Source: Gordionus sp. m RMFG-2023
Taxonomy: Eukaryota > Nematomorpha > Gordioida > Chordodea > Parachordodidae
Length of the DNA: 64,000 bases
Reading direction: 5' to 3'
NCBI RefSeq assembly: GCF_954871325.1
Contig: NC_088778.1
Location: 6,481,743-6,545,742, forward strand
Positions within the stretch are counted from its first letter, which is position 1; the number at the start of each line of letters is the position of its first letter. Below, piece after piece: positions 13,399 through 25,700 of the stretch. The notes under the pieces were generated by a model. The model searched no databases and was not told the origin of the DNA. It saw nothing but the letters and a program-made list of their open reading frames with translations. The position numbers were made by a program, and so were the translations under genes.

Positions 13399-15452
13399 AG
13401 AATCGATATTATAAATAGGAATTGAAATAGAATATATTTATTTTATACCAATTAAAAATTAATTATATCCTGGGGCTGTCTATTTATAAGCTTAAAATGA
13501 ATTTTTTGATTTGACGAATTTCATATTTTTATAATTATAACTATATATATATATATATATATATTTTAAATTTAAAGAAGTTAATAATGTAAATATTTTG
13601 TTTTATTGTTATGATATTTAACTTTAAATGGTAAGATTACACTATATAAAAAATGAAATCTCTTAGTATCTTATCAGGCGAATAGCCAGAAATTTCCGTC
13701 GAGGGCCAATATTTTTTTTGAAATTCAACAAATAGTTAAAATTTTTGCTATTTTTATTGAAAATTGGTCAATAAAAAAAATTAATATAATATAATATTAT
13801 CCTATGATTTTGATTTTTTAAAAGACATTTGGGTTATTATTTTTTTTTTAATATGCCATTAAAACTAAGTTTTGAATTCGTCTAACTTTCATTGATTGGC
13901 TCTCTGAATAATTAGAAGTACAACGTCAAAAATGAAAATATTGAATAACATTATGGGAATAAGTAAAACGTGTCTGCTTGAGTGGTGATTCAGTTACACT
14001 CCACTAGAAAAATTGTAGAGAAAAATATTCGTTCTCTATAGGAAAGTAAGGGAAACCGGATTTATATTGTCCATAAAAAATTGAAGTAGTTTCATGCTGG
14101 ACTGCAGCTAAAAACAGTGGAAAAGATTATGGCGTAACAAGAATGAGAATGATAAAAGAATGAATGCTGGGCATATTATGAATGCAACGTATGAGGGGAT
14201 AAAATTATTAGTAACTATAATATATTAGGCAAGGTTTAGAATAGGAAAATCAGTTACAAAAATATTTGAACACACATTTTTCTTGCGTTTTCAGTTTATT
14301 CATTTCGACTGACTATTATTATTTTCGATAATTTTTTTTTAATGCGCTGCGATTTTTCAATGGTTCTAAAATTTTTGCCCAATTTATCGATACTAATAGT
14401 AGTTAATAAGGAATTAGATTGTCAAAATTTTGGTCAAATTAGGGTCTTATGGATTTATTGTTAGCCCAAATTAGATAAATTTTTCTGTATATATATTTAT
14501 GCATGGTGTATATAGTTGGGTTCATTCAAGCCAATTTTTAGCCGGATATAAAATTGACTAAATGGAGTTTTTGCCGAAAAACTATCACTTTGGCCTTGGG
14601 GTTTTTTCTTAAAAATATAGCAATTCAAATTTGAAATAAACTAATATAAATTAAAAAGCCTTAGTATTAACAAATTTTCTCCGGCATGTAGATTAGTTAG
14701 GCCTAGGTAAAAAAAAATATAGAAAAATATTATACAACAATAAGAAATACATCCATACAAATGAAAAAAATCATATCAATGATAGTCACCTTGATGATCG
14801 ATTTAATTCTGCCTAAGATAGAGGTAAATAGATTACGGTGATTTGATCATGTAGAAAAGAGTGAAAAGGAATAATATACTGGAAAAGAAATAGTGAGACT
14901 AAATGTTGCACTCTAAAAGTACTATGGGGAACCAAAATAAAAAATGAAATATGCAAGGAAGGACTTGATTGTCGAAGACTTACGGAGCCTTATTCCAATG
15001 GAATAAGTGACAGAAAATCCCGGAGGACTATAATTAATGATACCGCGAAAGAAATCTAACCATTTATATGAATGGTATTAAATATAGATAGGATTATTAT
15101 ATTATTTATGTATTTTTGATGATCAATAAAAGAAAATAACATGACTAATAATATTTTCTGTAATATTATTATATGTATATTTATTTTTCTAAAAATCTTA
15201 ACCATAGTTGAATTTTTAATTAGATAGATTTATTAGAGTAATTTCTAGAATATTTATGAAATAGTAGGAAAAGCACATTCTTAATGACTAGTAAGGAAAG
15301 CAGGAAACCGAATCGTAACGAATATCGGTTTAGATAAAAATCACGGTTCATGATTCAGTTTGAAAAATAATAATATCGGTCCGGTTTGAACCTTTAAAAC
15401 TCAATACGAATTTCCCGAGGAAAAATCTTTTAGAACCATTGGAAAGGAAGTA
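13399..15452. other. Intergenic with repeat fragments
   Basis: Holds an (AT)n run near 13540-13563, a short fragment of the GGGGAGAC family at about 14045-14090 (shares a TATATTGTCCATAAAAAATT block with 11870-11895), the repeat shared with 5465-6470 near 14500-14720, and a LINE tail listed separately. No host exon recognised. Confidence 0.5.
14820..15060 (+). pseudogene. Decayed LINE 3' tail
   Basis: Plus-strand translation in shifting frames gives a VNRLR..FDHVEKS piece and then RKDLIVEDLRSLIPME, resembling the C-terminal tail of RTE/CR1-type LINE proteins (NRLRWFGHV... then a basic region). It is interrupted and short. Related to the tails at 40240-40760 and 48010-48210. Confidence 0.4.
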
Positions 15453-16332
15453 GGGGAGACTGGGGTTAGGTAAAGCCCGGGGCTTGACAAACCACTTAAT
15501 CTCATTTTAAAATTAAATACACCAGAAGGTTAAAATTTTATCCTAATATAGTTTTCATATACATCTATGGACAAAATATATGAATAAATTCATTACTAAA
15601 ATTTTTATTTAAGAAATAAAATTTTGATGAAATTTTCAAAAGATTTTTATTGACAGAATTTTAATTTTTATTAAAATATGTAATCATTTATATGTTAATT
15701 AAATTTTATTGCAAAGTTTAAACATTCTTCTATAATTTGGGTAAGTTTTATGAGTATTTATCAAATCTAGATATTATTTCAATCATGATTTGTCAATTTA
15801 GAGCTTGCGGGGTTTGCTAAACCATACACGTCAATTATGGCAGTTAGTAATGAAAAAAATTTCAAAATCTTGAAAAGGCAATTTCATGGTTGTTTATGAT
15901 TGATATTTAGGATTTATGCTAAAAAATCTTAATCTCTCCTTAAAATTCATATTTTTTTATGTCAAAAATGTTTATTTCAATTTTTATATATAATTAGCTT
16001 CAATTTATAAGTATTATGATATTTTGAACAATAAAACACTAAAATTATTTTATACAAAAAATGCATTTCAATTTATTATGGCCTAAAAATGGTTTAGGAA
16101 ACCCCTTGAAGTGGTTTGCCTCACCCCGATATTGGGGCATGTTGAACAAAATTTTCACTTTTACAAAAAATAAAATTTAAAAAAAATGATTATATTCTTA
16201 AGATTTTTTATAAGGCACCTTTATAGAGTATAGTTTTAGGTTACCAATCATATATTATTTTTTATATTATCTACAAAACAACAAGTGCTATAGCCAATTG
16301 TAAAAATTGCTTCGACTCACCCCAGTCTCCCC
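15453..16332. mobile_element. GGGGAGAC-ended element, full copy in a TA site
   Basis: 880 bp from GGGGAGACTGGGGTTAGG to CACCCCAGTCTCCCC, flanked by TA (15451-15452 and 16333-16334). No coding content. The first 380 bp match, inverted, the truncated copy at 24490-24840, which defines the family. Confidence 0.7.
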
Positions 16333-16687
16333 TACATTTTTAAATTTTTTTTATCACTATTCACTAAAAAAAAATCATATTTATCGTTACATAATTTAAT
16401 ATTTTCATGATCCTCTTCTGTCAAATTAGATGTATCAAAGAGAAAGAATAAATTATATAGTCGATAGCAAATTAAATAAACTAACTTATCTGGCCATATA
16501 ATATAGCAATAGAAAATAAATATTTATAAATAGCAACCTGTACTTATCAATAAAATTGATTAATAAAAATCTTCTTTAAAACATTTATGATTTCCAAAAG
16601 GTTTAAACCGGCTCACACATCATTAGATCTGGAGTTACAAATTTTTTAAGGGTATCATACCGATTCTCTCGAGATATTTATAGTAGT

Positions 16688-16810
16688 GATCTGCATCGGG
16701 CCTAATTTTTCAAGCCCGGCCCGATTTTTTTTTAAAAAGTTTCCGGTCCGGCCCGAACCCGAATTTTTTTTTAAAAATATTTACCGACCCGGCCCGAATT
16801 TATTTAAATA
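16688..16810. repeat. GC-rich repeat of the ATCTGCAGGCCCGGGCC family (partial)
   Basis: Starts at a GATCTGCATCGGGCC left end and contains repeated GGCCCGAA units separated by T/A runs, in sharp contrast to the AT-rich surroundings. No right end found. It lies about 300 bp past the end of the receptor gene. Confidence 0.5.
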
Positions 16811-17131
16811 TAGAAATTAATTTTTATAATTACTCAAAATAAAAGACATTATGTTTTATGTCGTTTAGTTTCAATAAATAAAATAAAATATTTTTATTTT
16901 CATAAAAAAATTCAATACAAAATTGATAAATTTAGATATATTTAAAAAAATTTCCAAAGTCTGACCCATAAAAGATAGAAATTTCTTAATCAACTTTGAA
17001 AACTTAAGGTACAAAAAGAAAATTGACGATTAATAAAATCACTCAAGTTCCAAATAATTTTGCATATAAATTTATTTAACTTATATTTGATCATAGGTTT
17101 ACATTAATTTATATATATTATAAAAACAAAT

Positions 17132-18577
17132 TTACACGTTAACTTTGTTATTAATCAAATAAGAAACTGCCTTAATATGGCGGACCTTTTCCCACATTTT
17201 TACAATTGGATCGTAAGTATATTTTAGGAAAATTTTTCTAAACTTTTTCCTGACATTCGTGTCTCCTAATAATATGAGGTAAGGGAATATATAAAACTTG
17301 GTAAAAACTAAATCGTGGGCCACCGTTTGGAACAACATGTTGAAAACCTTGAAATCTCTATTCCAATACAAACTGCTTATCAAAACATATGTGATCCAAG
17401 GGATAGAGAAGATAAGTGTTATCAGGCTCAACAGGCTAGTCAATATTACAATGTTCTTGTTCCGGTCTTTAATTTGACGAACTCTATCGTTAGCATTTGT
17501 GGATAGTTTATTTAAGGTCAGGTAAGAGTCAACCATTCCCACAGAATTCGTTTTAGTTTTACTCATTCCAGGCTTAGAGTCCTCAAAAGTTGTCGGAATA
17601 TCTAAAATAAAGTTTTCAGGTATATGAACTGATAACTTTTTAATAGGTGCCATCACTTCTTGTTTGGTACTGATTTTGGCCGATGATTTTCGTTCCCTAA
17701 CAATAAATAAATAAATGGTCAAAGCGTTGAACCCGAATATGAGTGTGCAAGGAATAACATGCGTTAAGATAGTTTCAATCGCGTCGTACCTCATGGAAAA
17801 ATGGATTATTTTTTCATTGAAATAAAGGAAATAGGTGTTTTCGTGCAGTTGTCCCTTCGAATGCCTAAAAGTAGATATAGTTGTAAGATTTGTGTGGATT
17901 TGATTGATTTTATACCCCATCACGTGATGATGCCACTCTAAAAGTCCAGGATTGAGAGGAGAGTTGGAAAGTATGACGAAGTAAAACAAGAAAGGCAAAA
18001 CGATTAGAAAAGAATAGATAGCGAGCCCCAAAACTACTATCTTAAGGGCCTTATTTTTGTTAGCGTAGTTATTTCGGTAGAAGAAAGGGCACCTAAGAGA
18101 CAAAAAGGTGTCGAAACACATTAAAGCCATCACGTAGTTCACCGAGCATATAATTGCTTCTTCAAGGACCCACTCCACTTTACCCAACCAAATCATATAA
18201 GCGAACGTTCCATTTTCTCTACCACACCCGGGCGTCAGGTAATAATAAGACCAAAATAAGAAAAGAATGCATAGAAAAAGGCAACAGAAACTTATGAACT
18301 TCAAGTAAAATTTGACATTGTTTTTAAAAAATCGCACTCCGTTCACCATATTGCATTTGAAGCAATGCCAATACTCGTATAGAACAGCCAGAAGATACAA
18401 ATTTCCGAATATTCCAAAAGGGGTCATCACGAGCAGAAATATTGCCAACCCCGAGTTAGTTATTTTGGATAAGGCTATGTCTTTGTGTTGCTTGTATACG
18501 AGTGAGAGCAAGACGTTGCCATAAATATCATATTTACATACTTGACTTTCGTTTAAGTATTCCTTTCTATAACTCAT
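17132..18577 (-). CDS. Divergent rhodopsin-like (class A) G protein-coupled receptor, intronless
   Basis: 481 residues in one open frame starting at the first Met. Seven hydrophobic segments at about residues 40-67, 90-113, 140-162, 178-203, 265-294, 375-402 and 415-438 fit a plasma-membrane receptor. TM1 has the GN signature (GIFGNLYLL). The extracellular loop after TM2 has a Cys (C118) that could pair with one in loop 2, though that loop shows no obvious Cys. The TM3 end reads CFDTFLSLRCPF, where DRY followed by a HPF-type motif is usual, so DRY is not conserved. The TM7 NPxxY position reads FPYLILLGDTNVRKKF. N-glycosylation sequons lie in the N-terminus (NES), loop 1 (NGT) and loop 2 (NLT). 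Loop 3 is long and polar (about 295-373). The closest feel is invertebrate FMRFamide/peptide-receptor-like proteins, but ligand and subfamily are not assignable. Flanked on both sides by pieces of the GC-rich repeat. Confidence 0.8.
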   Translation of the reverse strand: MSYRKEYLNESQVCKYDIYGNVLLSLVYKQHKDIALSKITNSGLAIFLLVMTPFGIFGNLYLLAVLYEYWHCFKCNMVNGVRFFKNNVKFYLKFISFCCLFLCILFLFWSYYYLTPGCGRENGTFAYMIWLGKVEWVLEEAIICSVNYVMALMCFDTFLSLRCPFFYRNNYANKNKALKIVVLGLAIYSFLIVLPFLFYFVILSNSPLNPGLLEWHHHVMGYKINQIHTNLTTISTFRHSKGQLHENTYFLYFNEKIIHFSMRYDAIETILTHVIPCTLIFGFNALTIYLFIVRERKSSAKISTKQEVMAPIKKLSVHIPENFILDIPTTFEDSKPGMSKTKTNSVGMVDSYLTLNKLSTNANDRVRQIKDRNKNIVILTSLLSLITLIFSIPWITYVLISSLYWNRDFKVFNMLFQTVAHDLVFTKFYIFPYLILLGDTNVRKKFRKIFLKYTYDPIVKMWEKVRHIKAVSYLINNKVNV

Positions 18578-18889
18578 TCAAATATATTATATATATTTTT
18601 TTTCGATTTTAGCGCTTATTAATTTTAAAAGTAAACATATATCTCATTAAAATTATATATATTTTAATAGATATTTATAGAGGACAATTAATATATTGTT
18701 TAAAGAATTATATATGATAATCATTTATATATATATGCATATAGTCACGAAATGAAAAGGAAATCCTAATTGGTTATTTTCTTATTAATTATATAAAAAA
18801 ACAGATATTCGAGAATACAACCCAAAAATTGATTTTTTAAAATGGCAAATGTAGGGATAAAAACCCTGTAATCATTTTTCGGGAAATTT

Positions 18890-19076
18890 GTTCGAAAATT
18901 CTGACCCGAAACAAAAATAAATTAGTCCTCTGACCCGAATTTATATAAATTTTTTCAAATATGGTTTTGCACTGAGGTACATATTTATATTTTTTTTAAA
19001 TATACCCGGGTCGAGCTCAGCCCTATAATTTTTTTAATTACCCGATACTTGGGTCGGGCCGAATATTTTAAGCGGC
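18890..19076. repeat. GC-rich repeat fragment, other side of receptor gene
   Basis: CTGACCCGAA units, then ACCCGGGTCGAGCTC and GGGTCGGGCCGAATATTTTA, followed by an AT-rich core resembling that of the copy at 31364-31622. Ends not found. Confidence 0.45.
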
Positions 19077-19559
19077 AATTATCTATAGAAATTAGATAAA
19101 ATTGTATTTAAAAATTATGTATCATGGAAACAATTATAAATTGATTCACTTATCATATTTCCTATTTCAATTGTTTCGATTATGCTAGAAAATATTTTTT
19201 AGAAAAATTATTTTAGAGGATATTCAATCAAATTAAAAGATACGATGAAAAAGACTCAATATTCAAAATATAATATACTTTTTAAAGAAAAAAAAATTCA
19301 TTTTAGATAAGCATTATTTTATCTCTCTTATCTCTGTTCCAAATTCAGGCTATGTTTTTTTGCCAGGGAGAAAGCATATATTGATTATTTTGAAACATTA
19401 CACTTTCTACTCGATTGATCGATGGTAATTTCCTTAGTTATCTTGTATGTACTGCAAATTTAATAATTAGAAAAGTTATTATATAAGAATTTCATATTCA
19501 CTCAAAAATTATGCGTAAAATTCTGAAGAATAAATTTCTTTTTAAAAAAACCAAGGCCG

Positions 19560-19680
19560 TACACCCTGTTCTAAATTTTAAATTTTTTTTTCAAAAAAAA
19601 AATTCTGGCCTTGCCTAAAAATGTAAACCCAGGGTTGGGCTGTTTAAAACAGGCCGTGCAAATGGTACCTTTGCAGGTCT
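19560..19680. repeat. GC-rich repeat, right end only
   Basis: Ends GGCCGTGCAAATGGTACC and TTTGCAGGTCT, matching the right end of the copies at 22146-22307 and 43783-43920. The left part is missing. The open stretch 19611-19880 overlaps it and is not a gene. Confidence 0.5.
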
Positions 19681-22145
19681 TTACATCTTTTCTTTTAGAT
19701 CTAATTGATATATTATTTTATTTAAATTTTTTGGATACTCTTTATTCTTATAATCTTCAATATATAATTAATTTTATTATTATCATTATATTGAACATTA
19801 TTAAATATATTGGTAACATACGAGGTCTTGTTAGAAAAAGTAAAATCACATATACAGTATTAGGAAATTTAAATCGTTAATTACTCCAAAGGCAGTTGTT
19901 GAACCAGTCGATATTATTTATTTTTATAAATAATGTATTAGACGAATAATATCATAGATCTAATTATAAATAATTTTTTAAAATCTCAATGCAAAAAAAA
20001 TAATGTTTAAATGAACAAAATTTGAGGATGTAATTTGTTTGTACATTTAAACTTCTTCTATCAGAAATTATGGTTAATGTTAAATATAATGTGATATTGA
20101 ACCAACCAAAATTTGACAAGATCGACAACCTGAAATCTTTTTTTAAAAATTTTAGAACCCATTTTAAGATTTCTAGGGAACAGTTTCAGGTTCTAACAAA
20201 AGTGAGGGCAATTAATTAATGCATTGTTTAAAATGTTGTATAATTCATATTAGAGGTTTATTATCTTGTCTGATCCTTTTTAAAAATAGTTTAAACACCG
20301 GAAGTAGAACCCTTAAAACCACTTCGATTAAGGAACAGATAACCGAGTTACTAAAAATTTCCAATCCCCGTATAAATGACTAGATTTTACGCCCCTCCTT
20401 TTCAAACATATAACAGGGCTGCCAGCAATTTTTTTTGAATAAGGGGCGGAGTAGAGCTTATTTATAATTATCTTTAAATAGAACACCGTATAAAAATATT
20501 TATAATAAATAAAAACTTACATTAATATCAACATAATTTATATTTCTCACAATGTTAGCAATAGGACAGCAAGCCTAAGTTAAAACTGACGTGCTGACAT
20601 TTTGGAAATTCAAATAAATAGAATAACCTAGTTTAGCAATATTTATTAGGAAAATGTGTTGTTAAAATAGCGGGCTAATATTTTTAGTAGCGGTAGCTTT
20701 AGCGCTAATTTAAAAAAAAATAACGATTAATCCAGAAAGTTATTTTTTATAATAAACACATAAAAATTATTTAAATATATTTATAATTAATTCTAAAATA
20801 ATAATATTTTTATTTAAAAATCTGCATTATAAATCCAGTTTTCAAAATAATAAAATGTCGACCATAGAGATTGATATTGAAGATAATTTTGCTACAGATC
20901 ATATTGACAAAATAATTTCCCTGAAAAATGATGAAAATATGAAATTTCCTTTTCCTGAATTCAAAAAATATTTTAATCTCGATAAAAATATTAACACAGA
21001 GTATAAATTTCATTGTAAGATATAGGTTTTATCGCTAAACAAGACTAGCAGCTTCAAGGAGGAAACATTTAAAAGTAATATATTAAACAAATTTGATTCC
21101 ATTCGTTAAAAACAAAAAAAATTGGGAACTTCGCTATATCTCATAGAAAATTTCTAAAGTAATTTAGAAACAAATATTAATGGATGCTATAAACATTTGT
21201 ACTTAAATTGATTTTTTTTTAAATCGCTAAAAACGAGGGAAATATCATCAATATTTCCAAATGTTGTCCCCAATTCTGGGAAATAAGATATTATTCAAGA
21301 ATTATATTATATATTTAAAATTTCAATAAATAAATAATATTAATATTTCTTTTTATCATCAGATTCATTTATTTAATGATAATATTTTATAAATTATTAT
21401 CTGGATGTTAAACATGCTTAAAATACACCACTCATCTATTTAATTTATAAATTTAATCAACACATGCTAAAAATGATTATTTCAATCCTTACACATTTTA
21501 ACCAATTTTGAGAGAAATAGGTTCAAAAGATAAAAAGTCGTGGTGGCCCGAGTTGACAAACATGGATACCCACTTCTCCCCATATAATTTAGACAAATAA
21601 CGCCACTTACTTATAGATGATTTCTCGCATTTTTAAATCTAAAAATACCCAAATGAATATTTTTGACGATTGTTCTTATATAAAAATATATTGCTAGAGT
21701 TGAACGATTATATAGCCATAGCTTATACTTTCTGATCGTCTAGACTTGGAAATGAAAGTATGGGTATGTTATAATTACTGAGATGCAATAAAAAAAAATG
21801 TATATTTAAAAATTTAGTCATATTTTTTATTTGTGGAGAAAAAAATTCTAATAGCGTAAAAAGTAGCTAAGCGCGCTATTTTTAAAAGAAGCTTATAACA
21901 CTAGAAAATACTTTCCGTTCCAGCTAACAGCCCTTCGATCGAATATATTTTCTGTTGCTGGCTTAATATTGAAATTCAAAAAGATTTTCATTGACTCAAG
22001 ATAACTCGGATAAAATTATATTTATAGATAAACTACGATGATATATCTTCTGATATAAATTTTATAAATGCAATTTGTATATTTAAATTTAATATTTGAG
22101 TAAAATGCATTTGTGTATCCATTATATTATTTCTTCTATAAATAA
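19681..22145. other. Intergenic, no gene recognised
   Basis: AT-rich, with A/T runs and no exon, RNA gene or intact element that I can support. It lies beyond the 3' end of FRG1. Confidence 0.5.
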
Positions 22146-22307
22146 CAGAGATCTGCAGGCCCGGGTATATGGGCCAGGCCCGTATGTTAAATCACTATTA
22201 TTAACTATAAAAATTAAAAATAAATATTTACATTTAAAAAAATCTGGGCCGGGAATTAAAATATAAAACCCATGCTAAGTCAGGCAAATGGTACCTGCAG
22301 GTCTCTT
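22146..22307. mobile_element. GC-rich hAT-type MITE, CAGAGAtCTGCAGG ends
   Basis: 162 bp from CAGAGATCTGCAGGCCCGGG to CTGCAGGTCTCTT. Flanks ATAAATAA and ATAATTAA are an 8-bp duplication with one mismatch. The interior keeps the family's GGGCCGGG blocks around an AT core. Non-coding. Confidence 0.65.
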
Positions 22308-22777
22308 ATAATTAATATGCAATTTTTCAATCATCTTGTCATGGTGATTTTGGTTAAGGATATTTTATAAATATATATGAAAATTTATATTTTGCTTGTT
22401 ATTTTGATTTTTATGCATAATTTTTGTTTGACAAAATTAGAATCAAATTTACACCATTTGTGTTTCATGGGCATAAATAGGGCATGCCGTGCCGCCAATT
22501 AGATTTTTAAAATACCCGGACGCTGATAGTTTTGTTGGCGCACAGGTAAATATGACAATTTATGTAATATTTATTCATTTCTATTCTTAATAACAATTAA
22601 TTTTATATAAAATCCACAAAATGAATGAATCAATATATACATTAAATGCCCCATTTCCAATGCGGTTATCAATATATTAATAATTTATTTACATATAATA
22701 ATAAGTGGTAAATAAAAAAATTTACATAATATTATACAATTATTAAGTCATTTTCATATACAAATAAATAGAATTCT

Positions 22778-25700
22778 TCATTTGCAATATCTGTCAGCTT
22801 TCATTCGTTCTCGTCTATATTCATGATGGAGATATAAAAAAATATAAAGCATTTTATTAGTTGTTAGACTTTTATAATTTTATAAATATAATATTATCAT
22901 CCAATTCCAACACCCAATAAAAAAAATTAAAATATTATATATTAAGGATGTACCCATATTTTTTATGCGATTGGGCCAATCGTATCAGTTAATGATCAAT
23001 ATTATAAAATTTACAAATCTAATAAAATAGCATCTTAATTTTTTGAAATTTCCAGATATTTAACTAAAATGTAATTATAAAAATTAATAATATAAAAAAA
23101 TTGATAATTGACTGATCAAATATACTAAAATGTTATTTTAGTATATTTTTGATTAAGCATATCATATAATGGTTATGTATAGTGTTGTTAAACGACTGAG
23201 TCGAGTCGACTTATTCAAAAACTGAGACTAAGTTTTGGGTCGAAAAAATCTACCCAAACTGACTTGAGTTATGAACTCGAGTCGTGAACTCAAGTCGACT
23301 CAAGTCGTGAACTATCGTGATAAACTCAAGTCGTGAACTCGAGTCTTCAAATTAGATTTTTTTATTATTAATTAACAATACAATTTTTTTTTTAAATTTA
23401 GACTTCCTTGAGTCGGTCGTGAATAGAAATTACACAAGCATTAATTATTATTTATTTATTTTTAATAAAATAATTTATTTTTAATAAAATAATTTATTTT
23501 ATTTATATTTAAAATATTTTATATTATATTATGAAAATAATGATGAGTATTTATTTGATATCTTTCTTTTAATAAAAAAATAGGCTCAATGTAAGTTAAG
23601 TAATATCATTTTTGTTACAATTAATTAGTGATTTTCACGCCCAAATTTTAAGCAAAATTTGATTTGATTTGAATTTTAAATGATTTTTTCTTTTTTGTTA
23701 ATTAACTTTTTTTATTAATTCTTTTGTAAATTTTATTATAAATAAACAATTTTTAAGTTGAAATCTTTTATTTATAGGTTTATTTTTATCATTTTTGTAA
23801 AATTATCTATTTTTTTGGTATATAAGAACTGAACTAGTTTAAATAATTTATTTTTAAATATTTATATTAAACTTTTATAAGTTATTTTACATGATCGTCT
23901 TTGTGATAAGTGTCATGTTATTTTTTAACATTTATGAAATCTTTGACAGAAAATGATAAAATATAATTTATATTATAAAGATGTTAAATTATAAATTCAA
24001 TTCAATGGTGATGTTCCTTTCTAAAAATGACAATTATCATAATCTGTATTTTTAAACATATTAGTTTATTTTTGACGCTAATGGGTAAAAATATAAATTG
24101 TAAATATGTTAAATTAAAATTTCAGTGAAGATGTACCCTAGATAAGTGACAATTGTCAATATCGTTATTTCTACAGTTTTTTGAAATTTTTTGACGCACA
24201 TAGATAAAAATATAGATTGTAAATACGTTTAATTAAAAATTCTGTGAAGATGTAAAATAGATTTGTGATAATTGTCATAATCGTTATTTCTAAAGTTTTT
24301 TGAAATTTTTTGACGCAATAGATATGTGACAATAATCGTTATTTTTAAAGTTTTTTGACGGAAATAGGTAAAACTATATAGTGTAAATATGTTAAATTTA
24401 AATTTCAGTGAAGATGTACTCTAGATAAGAGACAATTGTCATAATCGTTATTTTTAAAGTTTTTGGAATTTTTTTGACAGAAATAATCTCTAATGTATGG
24501 TTTAGCAAACCCCGCTAGCTCTAAATTGACAAATCATGATTAAAATAGTATCTTGATATAATGAATACTCATGAAACTTTTCCAAATTATAGAAGAGTGT
24601 TTAAACTTTGCTATAAAATTTAATTTATATTTTAATAAAAAATAAAATTATGTCATGTAAAAATCTTTTGAAAATTTCATCAATATTTTATTTCTTAAAT
24701 AAAATTTTTCAATAATTAATTATTTCAAAAGATTTTTTGCCCTTTAGATGTAAACTAATAAAAATTATATTAGGATAAAATTTTAACCTTCTGGTATATT
24801 TAGTTCTAAAATGAGATTAAGTGGTTTGCCAAACCCCAGGGTTTACCTTTGATTTTGTTGGTGAATTATAATATTACTTTAAAGCTACCACCTAGTCATC
24901 TGTGTAGATATTTTTTCTTATCTGTTTTGGTATTGATATATTAAGCTAAATAAATACTTAATTTTATTCATTTTTATTAAAAGAGTATCCATATAAAATC
25001 ATTCATTTCACAACACAATTTTAAAAAATTATGCATATAGGTAAAAGTCTCTAAGGTAAATAAAGTGCTGTTGGTGTATCCAAAATTTAACCTTATTAGA
25101 ACTATAGATCTAGAGAGCTGTTTGAAGCCCTCTATCTTTAGTTTTAATAGAGGGTCTAAAATTTTGGATTCATCAACTACAATACTTTCATCCTTATGCA
25201 AATTTTATCAAAATCTGAAATGAAAAGGGTTGAATTTTATACGATACTAAATATTCTGCAAACTCAATTTTATTTATATATTTTTATAACACATTGTGAC
25301 ATTTTAAAATAGTTTCTCGCCTTTTTCACTTTCTTAACAAAAGTTGTAATAAAATGATAAAATAAAAGGACTTGCCTACGGTTTCTCTGCGTAAAATATG
25401 AGTTAGCAGTTTTTAAAAATCGGCTCAAATCGAGCCGTTTAACAAAACTAGTTAAAATCATTAAAGCTGTTTTTATTTATAATACTATAAATTAATTTCA
25501 AGTTACAGTATTTCTAAATTGGGGTCTGAGGAAACTCCAGTTAGTGCATCATAAGATTTATTTTCCACTTATGCGATAAAGAGTTAAAAACTTTTATTTT
25601 TAATAGGGGAACCCCTAATATCCCATTTTTATAAAAAAAAGTAAAAATTTATTTTTTTAACAGCTAATTTAAAAAACCACGTAAAAAGATATCATATTGA

